DNA of 64,000 bases. Origin: Paenibacillus anaericanus. GTDB lineage: Bacteria; Bacillota; Bacilli; Paenibacillales; Paenibacillaceae. The position numbers were made by a program, and so were the translations under genes. A model generated the notes under the pieces. It saw only the letters and a list, made by a program, of their open reading frames with translations, was not told the DNA's origin and did no database searches. Within the stretch, counting starts at the first letter, position 1. Every line of letters starts with the position of its first letter. This document shows positions 1 through 8,436 of this stretch, in pieces. The stretch spans positions 186,001 through 250,000 of the forward strand of contig NZ_RZNY01000003.1 of the NCBI RefSeq assembly GCF_003994475.1, given 5' to 3'.

Positions 1-80
1 TGCTGAAAGTCAAGCACCGTATAAATATCTCCGTCTACTTCGACGGTCAAGCCTGTTTTAAAATCATTTACTGAAATCAA
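1..80 (-). CDS. efp: Elongation factor P, N-terminal fragment (runs off left edge)
   Basis: Only the first 26 codons are in the window. The residues after the initiator, [19 protein letters not shown], match the N-terminal domain of elongation factor P, the translation factor that relieves ribosomes stalled on proline runs. The start is taken as TTG at 80-78, because GGAGG at 89-93 lies eight bases upstream and the family protein begins MISVNDF; no ATG fits. It follows yqhT on the same strand after 63 bases, the same neighbour relation as in Bacillus. Assignment is firm despite the short fragment. Confidence 0.9.
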   Translation of the reverse strand, partial: MISVNDFKTGLTVEVDGDIYTVLDFQ

Positions 81-143
81 TAAGAGAACCTCCTTGGGTA
101 AAGTTAACACCAGTTTTTTAATTAATAAAATATATCATAACTT

Positions 144-1217
144 CTAGGCAATAACGGTAAAATCCTTTGTCGATTCAGTAAGACGGCGAATACCGTTCTC
201 TGTAATGACAACATCATCTTCAATCCGGACGCCGCCAAATCCCGGCAGGTAAATGCCCGGCTCCACTGTCACGACCATCCCTGGTTGAAGAACCGTATCG
301 CTAAGTTTGGATAACCTAGGTGCTTCGTGTACTTCCATGCCTAGGCCGTGACCCGTACTGTGACCAAATTGATCACCATAGCCATATCGGGTAATAACAT
401 CACGAGCTAGAGCATCAGCCTCTCTTCCTGTCATACCAGGACGAAGAAACTCAAGTGTGTGTAGTTGTGCTTCCAACACAATGTCGTAAATTTCGCGGTG
501 CTTGTCATTTGGAGTTCCCAGAACAACCGTACGGGTAATGTCTGAACAATAGCCATTCAAGAGAGCACCGAAATCCATTTTCACAAATTCGTTACCTTTG
601 ATAACTCGTTCACTCGCCACCCCGTGAGGAAGGGCAGAGCGTTCCCCAGATGCTATAATCGTCTCAAAAGAACTTGAAGTGGCTCCATTCTTACGCATGA
701 ACACTTCCAATTCAAGCGCCATATCCAATTCCGTAACGCCAGGTCTAAGTACTCCCAACATATGATGGAACGTGCGGTCAGCAAGATCTGCCGCCTGCTT
801 CATAATAGCTAACTCTTCCTCATCCTTAAACACTCGCAAATCTTCCACGAGTCCAGCTACAGGAATAAGCTGACAAGGACTTAATGCAGTCTCATAGCTC
901 CGATATGTAGAGTACACAACATTCTCTTCCTCGAAACCAAGCCGACTGATTTGCCCTGCCTGTAACAGTTCCTTTAGTGTATCCGTAACGGAAGCAGCGT
1001 GCTCAACAATCTCAAAACCTACAGCCTGTTCGGACGCTTGTACCATATATCGGAAATCTGTTAACAAATAGGCTCTCTGTCCCGTAATCAGAACATATCC
1101 TGAACTCCCAGTAAACCCCGTCAAATAGCGGCGGTTAACCTCTCCAGTAATCAATATGGCCTCCAAATTTTGAAGCTCAAGAGCTTCCCGAAGCCGAATA
1201 ACACGAGTGTTCGCCAT
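144..1217 (-). CDS. yqhT: M24 family aminopeptidase (Xaa-Pro dipeptidase/aminopeptidase P type)
   Basis: A 357-residue cytoplasmic peptidase of the pita-bread fold that should remove residues next to proline using two metal ions. An N-terminal creatinase-like domain (about 1-125) precedes the catalytic domain. Likely metal ligands are visible in order: MDFG and CSDITR (two Asp), GHGLGMEVHE (His), VEPGIY (Glu) and RIEDDV (Glu). The ATG start is preceded by an AGGGG ribosome site. It lies between yqhR and efp on the same strand, as in Bacillus, although the aroQ gene found there in Bacillus is absent. The exact substrate (dipeptide or longer peptide) cannot be told from sequence. Confidence 0.9.
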   Translation of the reverse strand: MANTRVIRLREALELQNLEAILITGEVNRRYLTGFTGSSGYVLITGQRAYLLTDFRYMVQASEQAVGFEIVEHAASVTDTLKELLQAGQISRLGFEEENVVYSTYRSYETALSPCQLIPVAGLVEDLRVFKDEEELAIMKQAADLADRTFHHMLGVLRPGVTELDMALELEVFMRKNGATSSSFETIIASGERSALPHGVASERVIKGNEFVKMDFGALLNGYCSDITRTVVLGTPNDKHREIYDIVLEAQLHTLEFLRPGMTGREADALARDVITRYGYGDQFGHSTGHGLGMEVHEAPRLSKLSDTVLQPGMVVTVEPGIYLPGFGGVRIEDDVVITENGIRRLTESTKDFTVIA

Positions 1218-1324
1218 TATGTGCGCCCCTTTTCAGTCCGTTCATTGCTTAGCACATCTATGATGTGAATTAACCAAAAGTAATTTTAACATAAAAAAGG
1301 GCTAATTGAGAAGCTTTTTTGTCC

Positions 1325-1819
1325 CTACTGATATGCCTTCTCCGGTTCTCGTTGCCGTTCGTCATTGTATTCCACAGCCACCGTATAGCCGATAAATAAT
1401 CCCCATAGTAAATAAAGGCAAAACTCACTGATAAAGGTGTTAATTGATAGTTCGCGAAAAGGAATCGTCATATGTGTCATAGGACCAATAACCAGAAATA
1501 TAATGATCCACCATACGATCCCATAAACGAGCCCTGGAATAGGTCCCTTCAGCTTTCGGAGAAACAACGTATACAAGGTTGTCACGATAATTGAGAACAC
1601 GATAAAAGATAACCAACCAACATAGTACCCTAGCTGACTATTCAGAAAGTTATGTTTAAAAAATGGCTCCAACAAGTATCCTGGGAGCACAGTAGTAAAG
1701 CTCATATAATAAAACAAGCCCTTAATTCCTCCCCATATGAATCCCGCAAAAAAACCAATGTTCAGAGCAAATAACCAGACATTCGTGACCTTCTTTTTGT
1801 TTTGATGATGTTGATTCAT
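1325..1819 (-). CDS. yqhR: YqhR-like conserved membrane protein
   Basis: A 164-residue integral membrane protein of unknown function. About four hydrophobic segments are visible (near residues 15-40, 60-85, 95-115 and 125-148), flanked by a lysine-rich N terminus and a charged C-terminal tail. Size, topology and position next to yqhQ and yqhT match YqhR of Bacillus. It is divergent from yqhQ, with about 140 bases between them for two promoters. A weak A/T-rich hairpin (about 1293-1320) follows the stop codon and might terminate the message. No catalytic motif is visible, so no function is proposed. Confidence 0.75.
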   Translation of the reverse strand: MNQHHQNKKKVTNVWLFALNIGFFAGFIWGGIKGLFYYMSFTTVLPGYLLEPFFKHNFLNSQLGYYVGWLSFIVFSIIVTTLYTLFLRKLKGPIPGLVYGIVWWIIIFLVIGPMTHMTIPFRELSINTFISEFCLYLLWGLFIGYTVAVEYNDERQREPEKAYQ

Positions 1820-1956
1820 ATTTCGTTTCTCCTTTGGAATTGATCTATATCAAATTCGCAATTAGTATGACCATTTTTAATAAGACTAAACAAACTAGAA
1901 TTTGCTACGAAAATTCGCTACAATGGATCTATTAACAGTTAGGGAAGGTGAAATTT

Positions 1957-2952
1957 TTGCCTCAAGAATCTAAACCAGCAATTTACGGTGGTCAAGCCGT
2001 CATCGAAGGTGTCATGTTTGGTGGCAAACATGTCAATGTAACAGCAGTCCGCCGAAAATCCGGAGAGATCACCTTTTTAGAAGTACCTAAGCAAGATAAG
2101 GCTTGGGTTAAGCGGCTTCGCAAAATTCCGTTACTTCGCGGACTCGTCAGCATTATCGATTCCAGTGCCAAAGGTTCCAAACACTTGAATTATTCCGCTG
2201 AAGCCATGGCAGATGATGAAACAGAACCAGAAGAACGCGCCAAACAAAAAGAAAAAGATGAATCGGGATTCTCACTTACGATGATTGTAGGTGTTGCTAT
2301 CGCCGGTATCCTATCTTTTATTGTAGGTAAGCTTATATTCACGCTTGTCCCTGCGGTTTTGGAACAATATTTGTTCCAGCATGCATTTGATAACCGTGTC
2401 TTGCATACGTTGGTGGAAGGTATAATCAAAATTGTGCTTCTACTCGGCTATTTATGGCTTATGACACTTACGCCGGTAATCAAACGCTTGTTTCAATATC
2501 ATGGTGCTGAACACAAGGTCATTACTGCCTATGAACATGGCGAAGAACTTACACCTAAGAATGTACAGAAATATAGCCGCCTCCATTATCGGTGCGGCAG
2601 TAGCTTTATCATCCTGACTGTAATAGTCGGTGTAATCATCTATTCCTTATTTAGCTGGGATAACGTATGGGAACGAATGTATATCCGCGTCCTACTGCTT
2701 CCTCTAGTCATTGGTATTTCCTTTGAAATGTTGCGGTTAACTAATGCCGTTAGAGATATTGCTGTACTGCGTTTTCTTGGATATCCAGGATTGTGGTTAC
2801 AACTCCTAACAACCAAAGAACCTACGGACGACCAAGTGGAAGTGTCCATAGCATCATTTAATCGGATGCGTGAATTAGACGCTCGCTTCGAACGAGAGGG
2901 TGTAGTGGAATCACCAGTAGGCCATTCCACTTTGGATCCCGCGAAAGGATGA
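1957..2952 (+). CDS. yqhQ: DUF1385 family membrane protein (YqhQ)
   Basis: A membrane protein of about 331 residues beginning PQESKPAIYGGQAVIEGVMF, the conserved N-terminal signature of the DUF1385/YqhQ family. Hydrophobic segments lie near residues 110-135, 150-175, 215-235 and 245-265, with the conserved motif YHGAEHKVI between them. The biochemical role is unknown. The TTG start at 1957 is chosen over an in-frame GTG at 1948, because the AAGGTGA ribosome site (1945-1951) overlaps that GTG but is five bases from the TTG, and family members start at this point. It is followed seven bases later by yqhP, so the two are probably co-transcribed. Confidence 0.85.
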   Translation: MPQESKPAIYGGQAVIEGVMFGGKHVNVTAVRRKSGEITFLEVPKQDKAWVKRLRKIPLLRGLVSIIDSSAKGSKHLNYSAEAMADDETEPEERAKQKEKDESGFSLTMIVGVAIAGILSFIVGKLIFTLVPAVLEQYLFQHAFDNRVLHTLVEGIIKIVLLLGYLWLMTLTPVIKRLFQYHGAEHKVITAYEHGEELTPKNVQKYSRLHYRCGSSFIILTVIVGVIIYSLFSWDNVWERMYIRVLLLPLVIGISFEMLRLTNAVRDIAVLRFLGYPGLWLQLLTTKEPTDDQVEVSIASFNRMRELDARFEREGVVESPVGHSTLDPAKG

Positions 2953-2959
2953 TGGATTC

Positions 2960-3298
2960 ATGAAGAAACAATTCATTATTTTCTGGGTTACCATCGGACT
3001 TGCGGTATTCTATCTTGTAGATTTTTTGTTCTTAGGAGGAGGCAAATTGAACCTAGGTTCTTTTCTCCCTCCAGTACTCGTTCTAGGGATCATATTCTGG
3101 CTCTATAAGTTTCCGCCTAAAAAGTATCGGAAATCAAAACATCCCAAAGTCAAACCTTCTGCCCGTACGATGGCCAAGGTAGCTGCGGAACGGCGTCAAA
3201 CCACGACTACAGGCTCAGGACAGAAACGTAAGCATTATCCGTTTCAGGTCATTGAAGGCCAAAAAGGAAAGAACGACGATACACCTAAATATCACTAA
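2960..3298 (+). CDS. yqhP: YqhP/SA1362 family small membrane protein
   Basis: A 112-residue protein with two hydrophobic helices (about 5-25 and 35-50) and a long basic cytoplasmic-type tail rich in Lys, Arg, Thr and Ser. It resembles the YqhP/SA1362 family, whose function is unknown. It begins seven bases after the yqhQ stop, with AAAGGATGATGG as ribosome site. Its stop codon TAA (3296-3298) abuts directly the stop codon of the convergent yqhO gene (3301-3299), with no room for a terminator, so the two messages must run into each other or end inside the opposing gene. Confidence 0.75.
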   Translation: MKKQFIIFWVTIGLAVFYLVDFLFLGGGKLNLGSFLPPVLVLGIIFWLYKFPPKKYRKSKHPKVKPSARTMAKVAAERRQTTTTGSGQKRKHYPFQVIEGQKGKNDDTPKYH

Positions 3299-4273
3299 TT
3301 AGTTTTCCATCCCTTTAGCTTGCTGATACTTTATGAACTGCTCTTCGTAATACTGGGTATTCCAGTCCTCGAAGAAGCGATTGCCGGCCATTAACCCGGA
3401 TTCATAAAGCAGCAAGCTTTCTTTTTTATCAATATCAAACTGAGTTGTACCGACTCCAAGTGTGGGAATCTTTACGGTACGATACCGATTGAATTGTTCG
3501 ATGTATCTCTCATCATGGGCCGATAGCATTGTTTCCACCATAGCTTGAAGCATGCTGAATGGTCCCTTAATGACATGCGGTTGATTGCTATTTTTACCCA
3601 CCATTTGAAAACCAACCGTCGGAATTATTTTCCCACCAGGGCTTCTGCAATTTTGATCAAATAACCACAATGGAAAGTTGCTTAGCATCCCCCCATCAAC
3701 AATGTGTAGAAATTGACCTGCAAATGTTTTCCCTTTGGCCTGTTTAGCTGGTAATCGTAACAGAACGGGATCAAAGAAATAAGGTATACTACAACTCATC
3801 CTTACTGCCTTTGCAATCTCGAATGTTTCCGGGTTAATTCCTAGTCTTGCTAAATCATCTGGAAGAATTAAAATTCTTCCGCTAGTTATGTCAGAAGCAA
3901 TGATCGTTAGCTTCCCTTTCTCCAAATCACCGAAAGTCCTCACTCCCTTGGACTTCAGAACTTTCCGTATCCATTCTTCGAGCGCCTCACCCGAGTAAAG
4001 TCCTTTTTTGAGCATTACCCGTAGTGCAGGTCCTACAATGGGAGTGTTAAAAATAGCCGCTCTCTTCAAGAAATGAGTAAAAGATGTAGACATAATAATA
4101 TCTTTCATTTCTTCTGCTGTGTAACCCGCTGCAATAAGCGAGGCTACAATCGATCCCGACGAGGTTCCAGCAACCCGCTGAAACCTTACTCCATGAATTT
4201 CAGCAGCCCGCACAGCTCCAGCTAATGAAATCCCTTTTACGCCTCCACCCTCGAACACGCCATTAATCAGCAT
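3299..4273 (-). CDS. yqhO: Patatin-like phospholipase family protein (YqhO)
   Basis: A patatin-fold serine lipid hydrolase of about 324 residues. The anion-hole motif EGGGVKG, the nucleophile elbow GTSSG and the VDGGML motif with the catalytic Asp are all present, so a Ser-Asp dyad enzyme acting on acyl esters is expected. I start at ATG 4273 (MLINGVFEGGG), where the family begins. An ATG 27 bases upstream lies inside a hairpin and has no ribosome site. The GGGGG sequence serving this start is part of the 3' arm of that hairpin (see the finding on 4260-4341). In Bacillus it sits near mntR; here a glycosyl-hydrolase-like gene intervenes. Confidence 0.85.
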   Translation of the reverse strand: MLINGVFEGGGVKGISLAGAVRAAEIHGVRFQRVAGTSSGSIVASLIAAGYTAEEMKDIIMSTSFTHFLKRAAIFNTPIVGPALRVMLKKGLYSGEALEEWIRKVLKSKGVRTFGDLEKGKLTIIASDITSGRILILPDDLARLGINPETFEIAKAVRMSCSIPYFFDPVLLRLPAKQAKGKTFAGQFLHIVDGGMLSNFPLWLFDQNCRSPGGKIIPTVGFQMVGKNSNQPHVIKGPFSMLQAMVETMLSAHDERYIEQFNRYRTVKIPTLGVGTTQFDIDKKESLLLYESGLMAGNRFFEDWNTQYYEEQFIKYQQAKGMEN

Positions 4274-4341
4274 AAAGAAACAGCCCCCAATCCCATACAT
4301 AAGTCTACTCTTATGTATGATGTCGAGGGCTGTCTCTATGC
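4265..4341 (-). terminator. Two-stage hairpin between the stalk/GHL10 gene and yqhO
   Basis: Just after the stop codon at 4347, the minus strand forms ACAGCCCTC...GGGGGCTGT (outer arms, one G-U pair). Inside is a perfect ten-base stem, CATACATAAG/CTTATGTATG, with a six-base loop. A short U-rich run, TTTCTTT, follows and leads straight into the yqhO start codon. It looks like an intrinsic terminator for the upstream gene, but its 3' arm also contains the yqhO ribosome site. Confidence 0.65.
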
Positions 4342-4346
4342 TATTT

Positions 4347-5981
4347 TTAAGATCCGTAATATGACTGTAATAACGGAATAAGTCCTAATGGATTTTTCTG
4401 CAATTCCTTCGCGCTAAAGAAAATACTACCCTTAATCTCTGGAATACCTTCGTTATATTTCAATTGATTGATAATTTCAGAAGCTGAGTTCCATCCAATC
4501 TCTTTAGTGCCTAGTTTGTATGGCGCATGGCCAATAAATAATTTCACATTCGTCCCTTTAACTTCATTGGCCCACCAATCAGCCAATATGTCATACCGAA
4601 CCTCATTACGCGATAAACTCCAGTACAGTTGAGGAGCTACATAATCGATCCAACCGTTCTGTATCCATGTCCGTACATCAGCGTAGTAGTTATCATAGGC
4701 AGTTATCCCCGCCTTAGAGTCTGATCCAGTGATATCCGTCGCTTTGTTCCGCCATACTCCAAATGGGCTAATTCCATAAGAAATAGCGGGCTTTACAGCC
4801 TCGATACTTTGACCAAGGTCACGAACGAAACTATTAATGTTATCTCGACGCCAATCTCCTTTATTCGTAAATTGCATATAGTTATAGGTTTTATAAGTGC
4901 TATCATCATTAAATTTACTAGATGTTGTCTCACCAGTCGGGTAAAAGTAATCGTCTAGATGGACACCATCAATGTCATATCTCTGTACTACTTCCATAAT
5001 CACGTTGATAATACTCTGCCTTGCTTCCGGAATTCCAGGGTTAATATACAAGGTAGAACCAAATTTAACGATCCATTCAGGATGCTCTTTAGCTACGTGG
5101 TTTGCTGGTAACTTGCTAGTATCACTTCCTGTACTTGCCCGGAACGGATTAAACCAAGCGTGAAACTCCATTCCCCTGCGATGAGTCTCCTCAATAAGGA
5201 ATTGCAATGGATCATATCCTGGATCCTTACCTGCAGTTCCTGTCAGGAAGGAAGTCCAAGGCACCAGATTTGAAGGATAAATCGCATCCGCTGAAGGACG
5301 TACTTGAACGAACACCGCATTCATCCCCATACCCTGCAACTCATCTAGTAGTTTGATATATTCATTTTTTTGAACTTCCATTTTTCCATAGGAACCACTG
5401 CTTGGCCAATCCAAATTAAACACCGTAGAAACCCACGCTCCACGCAGTTCATCCTGACGGCCTTCAGTAATTGGTGGTTCTACAGTCACTGGCGGTGTAG
5501 TATCTGGATGTTCGAATTCCGGAGGCTCTACAACACTATCCTTTGAGGTCAGAGTAATCGTTTTTAATGTCTGATTCCAATCTACATTTAGACCCAATTG
5601 TTCGCTTACAAAGCGAAGAGGAACCATCGTGCGGCCCTTAATATTCTCCACTGACACATCCAAGCTAACAGGGCTGCCATTCACTTGCGCAGTTTTATTA
5701 CCAGTGCGAAGCAATATCGTATTCTCATCTTTTATTATCGTTACACTCTTAGTAGCTTGTGACCAATCTATAGTCGCTCCTAATCCCTCGCTAATAACTC
5801 GGAGGGGAACCATCGTAACATTCTCTTTGGGTTTAATATAAGGTGCTGCATCACTAGATAAAGACACACCATCCAAATAAATAGTAATATCGCGGGGAGA
5901 AGCTGCCCCCACTTGACCGACGGTGGAAGAAAACATAATCAGAATGAGAAGAGGAATAAGCCATGTGCGTAAAGATTTCAT
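4347..5981 (-). CDS. Secreted stalk-domain family 10 glycosyl-hydrolase-like protein (YngK type)
   Basis: A 544-residue exported protein. Residues 1-26 form a signal peptide. Residues about 30-150 hold copper-amine-oxidase N-terminal-like (stalk) repeats, shown by two copies of MVPLR. A Pro-rich linker (155-175) leads to a GHL10/YngK-type barrel (about 178-480) with ELRGAWVSTV, the HAWFNPFR segment and DGVHLDDYF, whose acidic residues fit a glycosidase site. The natural substrate is not known; cell-wall glycans are a guess. It stands alone between terminators, so it is probably transcribed singly. Confidence 0.85.
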   Translation of the reverse strand: MKSLRTWLIPLLILIMFSSTVGQVGAASPRDITIYLDGVSLSSDAAPYIKPKENVTMVPLRVISEGLGATIDWSQATKSVTIIKDENTILLRTGNKTAQVNGSPVSLDVSVENIKGRTMVPLRFVSEQLGLNVDWNQTLKTITLTSKDSVVEPPEFEHPDTTPPVTVEPPITEGRQDELRGAWVSTVFNLDWPSSGSYGKMEVQKNEYIKLLDELQGMGMNAVFVQVRPSADAIYPSNLVPWTSFLTGTAGKDPGYDPLQFLIEETHRRGMEFHAWFNPFRASTGSDTSKLPANHVAKEHPEWIVKFGSTLYINPGIPEARQSIINVIMEVVQRYDIDGVHLDDYFYPTGETTSSKFNDDSTYKTYNYMQFTNKGDWRRDNINSFVRDLGQSIEAVKPAISYGISPFGVWRNKATDITGSDSKAGITAYDNYYADVRTWIQNGWIDYVAPQLYWSLSRNEVRYDILADWWANEVKGTNVKLFIGHAPYKLGTKEIGWNSASEIINQLKYNEGIPEIKGSIFFSAKELQKNPLGLIPLLQSYYGS

Positions 5982-6080
5982 CAGTAACCTCCGAGATTCT
6001 ATTATTTGTATGGAGAAATTCTCCTACCTTCTTTTAACGTTCTCGATGGTACAAGAGTTGCGGTTAGGTGTAGAACAAAT

Positions 6081-6120
6081 AAAAAAAGCATCTGTCTAAT
6101 TAAAGACAGATGCTTTTTTT
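6081..6120 (-). terminator. Intrinsic terminator after mntR (symmetrical)
   Basis: The arms AAAAAAAGCATCTGTC and GACAGATGCTTTTTTT flank an eight-base loop. The T tract overlaps the mntR stop codon. The symmetrical A and T runs would let it act in either direction. Confidence 0.85.
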
Positions 6121-6544
6121 AAGATTCAGTAAGAATCTCCTGATGAACGTTGTTAAGATCTTCAATTCGAGAACTATCACGTTTGAAATATTCAACCAGC
6201 GTGGATATTCGGGTGATGGAGTCCCAGCTTAAATGATGCTCAATCCCTTCCACGTCACGATAAATGTTTTCATGTTCAACACCGATCATTCCCAGGAATT
6301 CTTCCAGCAGATGGTGACGATCAACGAGTCGTTTACCCACCTTCTTGCCTTTGCTTGTTAGTATTAACCCACGATATTTCTCATAAATCAAATATTCATC
6401 TTTATCCAATTTCTGAATCATCTTAGTTACAGAAGATGGATGAACCTCCAAACCTTCTGCAATATCTGAAACTCTAGCATATCCCTTTTCGTCGATCAGT
6501 TTATAGATACGCTCCAAATAATCCTCCATACTGGGCGTTGGCAT
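6119..6544 (-). CDS. mntR: Manganese-responsive DtxR-family repressor MntR
   Basis: A 141-residue metalloregulator that represses manganese uptake when Mn(II) is plentiful. A winged helix-turn-helix ([20 protein letters not shown]) is followed by a dimer and metal domain. From the start chosen, Asp8, Glu11, His77, Glu99, Glu102 and His103 all fall at the metal-ligand positions known for Bacillus MntR. The ATG at 6544 is preferred to a TTG seven codons upstream, because MPTPSMEDY is the conserved N terminus and AGAGG lies ten bases before it. A promoter-like pair TTGCCA-18-TATCAT lies upstream. No manganese importer gene is in this window. Confidence 0.93.
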   Translation of the reverse strand: MPTPSMEDYLERIYKLIDEKGYARVSDIAEGLEVHPSSVTKMIQKLDKDEYLIYEKYRGLILTSKGKKVGKRLVDRHHLLEEFLGMIGVEHENIYRDVEGIEHHLSWDSITRISTLVEYFKRDSSRIEDLNNVHQEILTES

Positions 6545-6607
6545 TCGATAATAACCTCTTTTCAATGAGTTAACGGTAACTTAACCTTAATGAAACACTC
6601 TCTATTT

Positions 6608-6637
6608 ATGATACATGTTATACTTGTCCCTTGGCAA
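6608..6637 (-). promoter_or_regulatory. Probable mntR promoter
   Basis: On the minus strand TTGCCA (6637-6632) and TATCAT (6613-6608) are separated by 18 bases, about 60 bases before the mntR start. The small inverted repeat ACTTG...CAAGT overlaps the -35 side. The match is moderate. Confidence 0.45.
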
Positions 6638-6663
6638 GTGCGCATGAAGTTTGATCGTTTTTT

Positions 6664-7377
6664 TTAGAATTTAAGCCATTCTGGCGTTATTTGCTGTAAC
6701 CAGATTGTAATCTGCGACATCCGATTAGTAAATAGTAGTACACCCATTAGCAACATAAGCGCTCCGCCAACTTTCATGATGATACCGGAATAACGGAGGA
6801 TCCACTTTGTTGATCCAATAAAAAAGGCCATTGCAAAAAAAGGCAAGGCGAATCCGAGTGTATATGCGGTGATCATGCTTAACCAAACCCCTGGTTCACT
6901 TGCAGCAATGGCAATAATTGCAGCCAGGATTGGACCTACACAAGGTGACCAACCAGCAGCGAATCCAATCCCAAAAATAAAAGAGCCGACATATCCTGAC
7001 GGCTTGAATTTCAAATTCATTTTACGTTCTTTAAGTAGGAACTGTGGCTGAAAAATCCCAAGCAAGAATAATCCCATCACGATAATTAGGATAGCGGAAA
7101 GTTGACGAATTAAGCTGCGATTAGCGTTGAAAAAATCACCAAACAATCCTGCTCCCAATCCTAACGTGTAAAACACGACTGAGAAACCAAGAATAAAAGC
7201 CAGCGTATGAGTCATCGTACGGAAACGAACTTCCCGCGTACTTTGCTCGTTCTTCAATGTTTGTACCGACATACCAGTAATATAAGATAAATAAGACGGA
7301 TAAAGTGGCAAACAGCACGGAGAGACAAAGGAAGCAACTCCCGCACCAAAAGCCAGCCAAACATTGAGATCAGCCAT
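6664..7377 (-). CDS. ccdA: CcdA-type thiol-disulfide membrane transporter
   Basis: A 237-residue protein of the DsbD/CcdA membrane family with about six hydrophobic segments. It carries reducing power across the membrane for cytochrome c maturation or spore-protein reduction. The first redox cysteine region is SPCCLPLYPS near residue 20 and the second is WSPCVGP near residue 145. The ATG at 7377 has GGAGG six bases upstream; the TTG four codons earlier lies inside that ribosome site and is rejected. It follows znuB by 74 bases on the same strand, so it may share the zinc operon message, although the functions are not obviously linked. Confidence 0.9.
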   Translation of the reverse strand: MADLNVWLAFGAGVASFVSPCCLPLYPSYLSYITGMSVQTLKNEQSTREVRFRTMTHTLAFILGFSVVFYTLGLGAGLFGDFFNANRSLIRQLSAILIIVMGLFLLGIFQPQFLLKERKMNLKFKPSGYVGSFIFGIGFAAGWSPCVGPILAAIIAIAASEPGVWLSMITAYTLGFALPFFAMAFFIGSTKWILRYSGIIMKVGGALMLLMGVLLFTNRMSQITIWLQQITPEWLKF

Positions 7378-7451
7378 AATTACCTCCAAATCTAAATTGA
7401 GATAAGCTCTGAAATGATTGCCACATAAGATATTTTTTTTATAATGCCTTG

Positions 7452-8255
7452 TTATGCAGAAAGCCCCTTTTTACCGAGAAGTGTCAAAATTAACATTGCA
7501 ATTAATAGTAACACAATCGTCGCACCCGGCGCCAAGTTCCAAATCCCCGCAATCATTAATCCTGCTACAACGGCAATTTCAGCAATGATTACAGAGAAAA
7601 CTACCGAAGATTTAAAACTTCTAGCAATAATCAGGCTGCAAGCTGCAGGAATTGTAAGAAGCGCAGACACTAGCAGTGCTCCGACAATTTTGATTGCAGT
7701 ACTAACTACAAGTGCAGTCATGATAGTAATGAGCATGTTTAGTAATTTAACTGGCAATCCACTTACAGCGGCAGCATCCTCTTCAAAACTGAGAAGGAAA
7801 AATTCTTTGAAAAATACAGCGATCACAGTAACCACAATTACAGTCACTGCACCAACAACATACAAATCTGTAGTATCTAACGTATATATGCTGCCAAACA
7901 AATAACTAACAACATCCGTATTGTAACCCATTCCAAGCGTAAAGAACAACGAAGCTAGCGCTACACCACCCGACATAATGATAGCTATAGATAATTCGGC
8001 ATAGCCTTTATATGCTTTACGAAGCTTCTCTATCGCGAATGAAGCTATAACAGCAAAGATTAGCCCCATACCCACTGGGTACACCCCAACAAGAAACCCT
8101 AAGGCTACACCCGCTATCGTCACATGGGCAAGCGTATCCCCAATCATCGATAGTCGTCTAAGAACTAAAAAGATGCCAATCAGGGGGGCCGTAAGCCCTA
8201 TCAGCACACCACCAGTTAGCGCCCTTTGAAAGAAATCAACCGTTAATATTTCCAA
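7452..8255 (-). CDS. znuB: Zinc ABC transporter permease
   Basis: A 267-residue membrane protein of the ABC-3 permease family, the channel of a zinc importer. Seven to nine hydrophobic helices are visible, with the family region LIGIFLVLRRLSMIGDTLAH near the N terminus that contacts the ATPase. The start is TTG at 8255, with GGAGG eleven bases upstream; no better ATG exists. A run of four palindromic repeats separates it from znuC, an unusual insertion for this normally tight operon. Zinc rather than manganese is inferred from the Zur operator and the His-rich binding protein in the same operon. Confidence 0.9.
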   Translation of the reverse strand: MEILTVDFFQRALTGGVLIGLTAPLIGIFLVLRRLSMIGDTLAHVTIAGVALGFLVGVYPVGMGLIFAVIASFAIEKLRKAYKGYAELSIAIIMSGGVALASLFFTLGMGYNTDVVSYLFGSIYTLDTTDLYVVGAVTVIVVTVIAVFFKEFFLLSFEEDAAAVSGLPVKLLNMLITIMTALVVSTAIKIVGALLVSALLTIPAACSLIIARSFKSSVVFSVIIAEIAVVAGLMIAGIWNLAPGATIVLLLIAMLILTLLGKKGLSA

Positions 8256-8271
8256 GTATCACAACTCCTCC

Positions 8272-8405
8272 AAGTTTTGCGAAGCAAAACTACTTCGTAA
8301 GCATAAGCCAAGTTTTGCAAAGCAAAACTAACTCCGTAAGCATTAACTTAAGTTTTGCAAAGCAAAACTGACATCGAAAGCATAAGCTAAGTTTTGCGCA
8401 AAACC
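8272..8405. repeat. Four palindromic repeats between znuC and znuB
   Basis: AGTTTTGC[G/A]AAGCAAAACT occurs at 8273-8291, 8311-8329 and 8351-8369, and a shortened copy AGTTTTGCGCAAAAC at 8390-8404. The period is 38-40 bases. The spacers contain CTTCGTAAGCATAAG-like text. Each unit can fold into a stem in the znuCB message. A related element lies at 38851-38955. Confidence 0.85.
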
Positions 8406-8436
8406 ACTTCATGAAAATTTATATTTTTATAAAAAA

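Noticed and set aside
7444-7905. A 153-codon plus-strand ORF opposite znuB
   Set aside because: It is a reading-frame shadow of a membrane protein gene with hydrophobic bias, and has no ribosome site of its own.
8272-8405. Regular repeats with a 38-40 base period that might be a CRISPR array
   Set aside because: The repeats are only about 19 bases, are palindromic themselves, and the spacers are similar to one another and to another locus. No cas genes are present.
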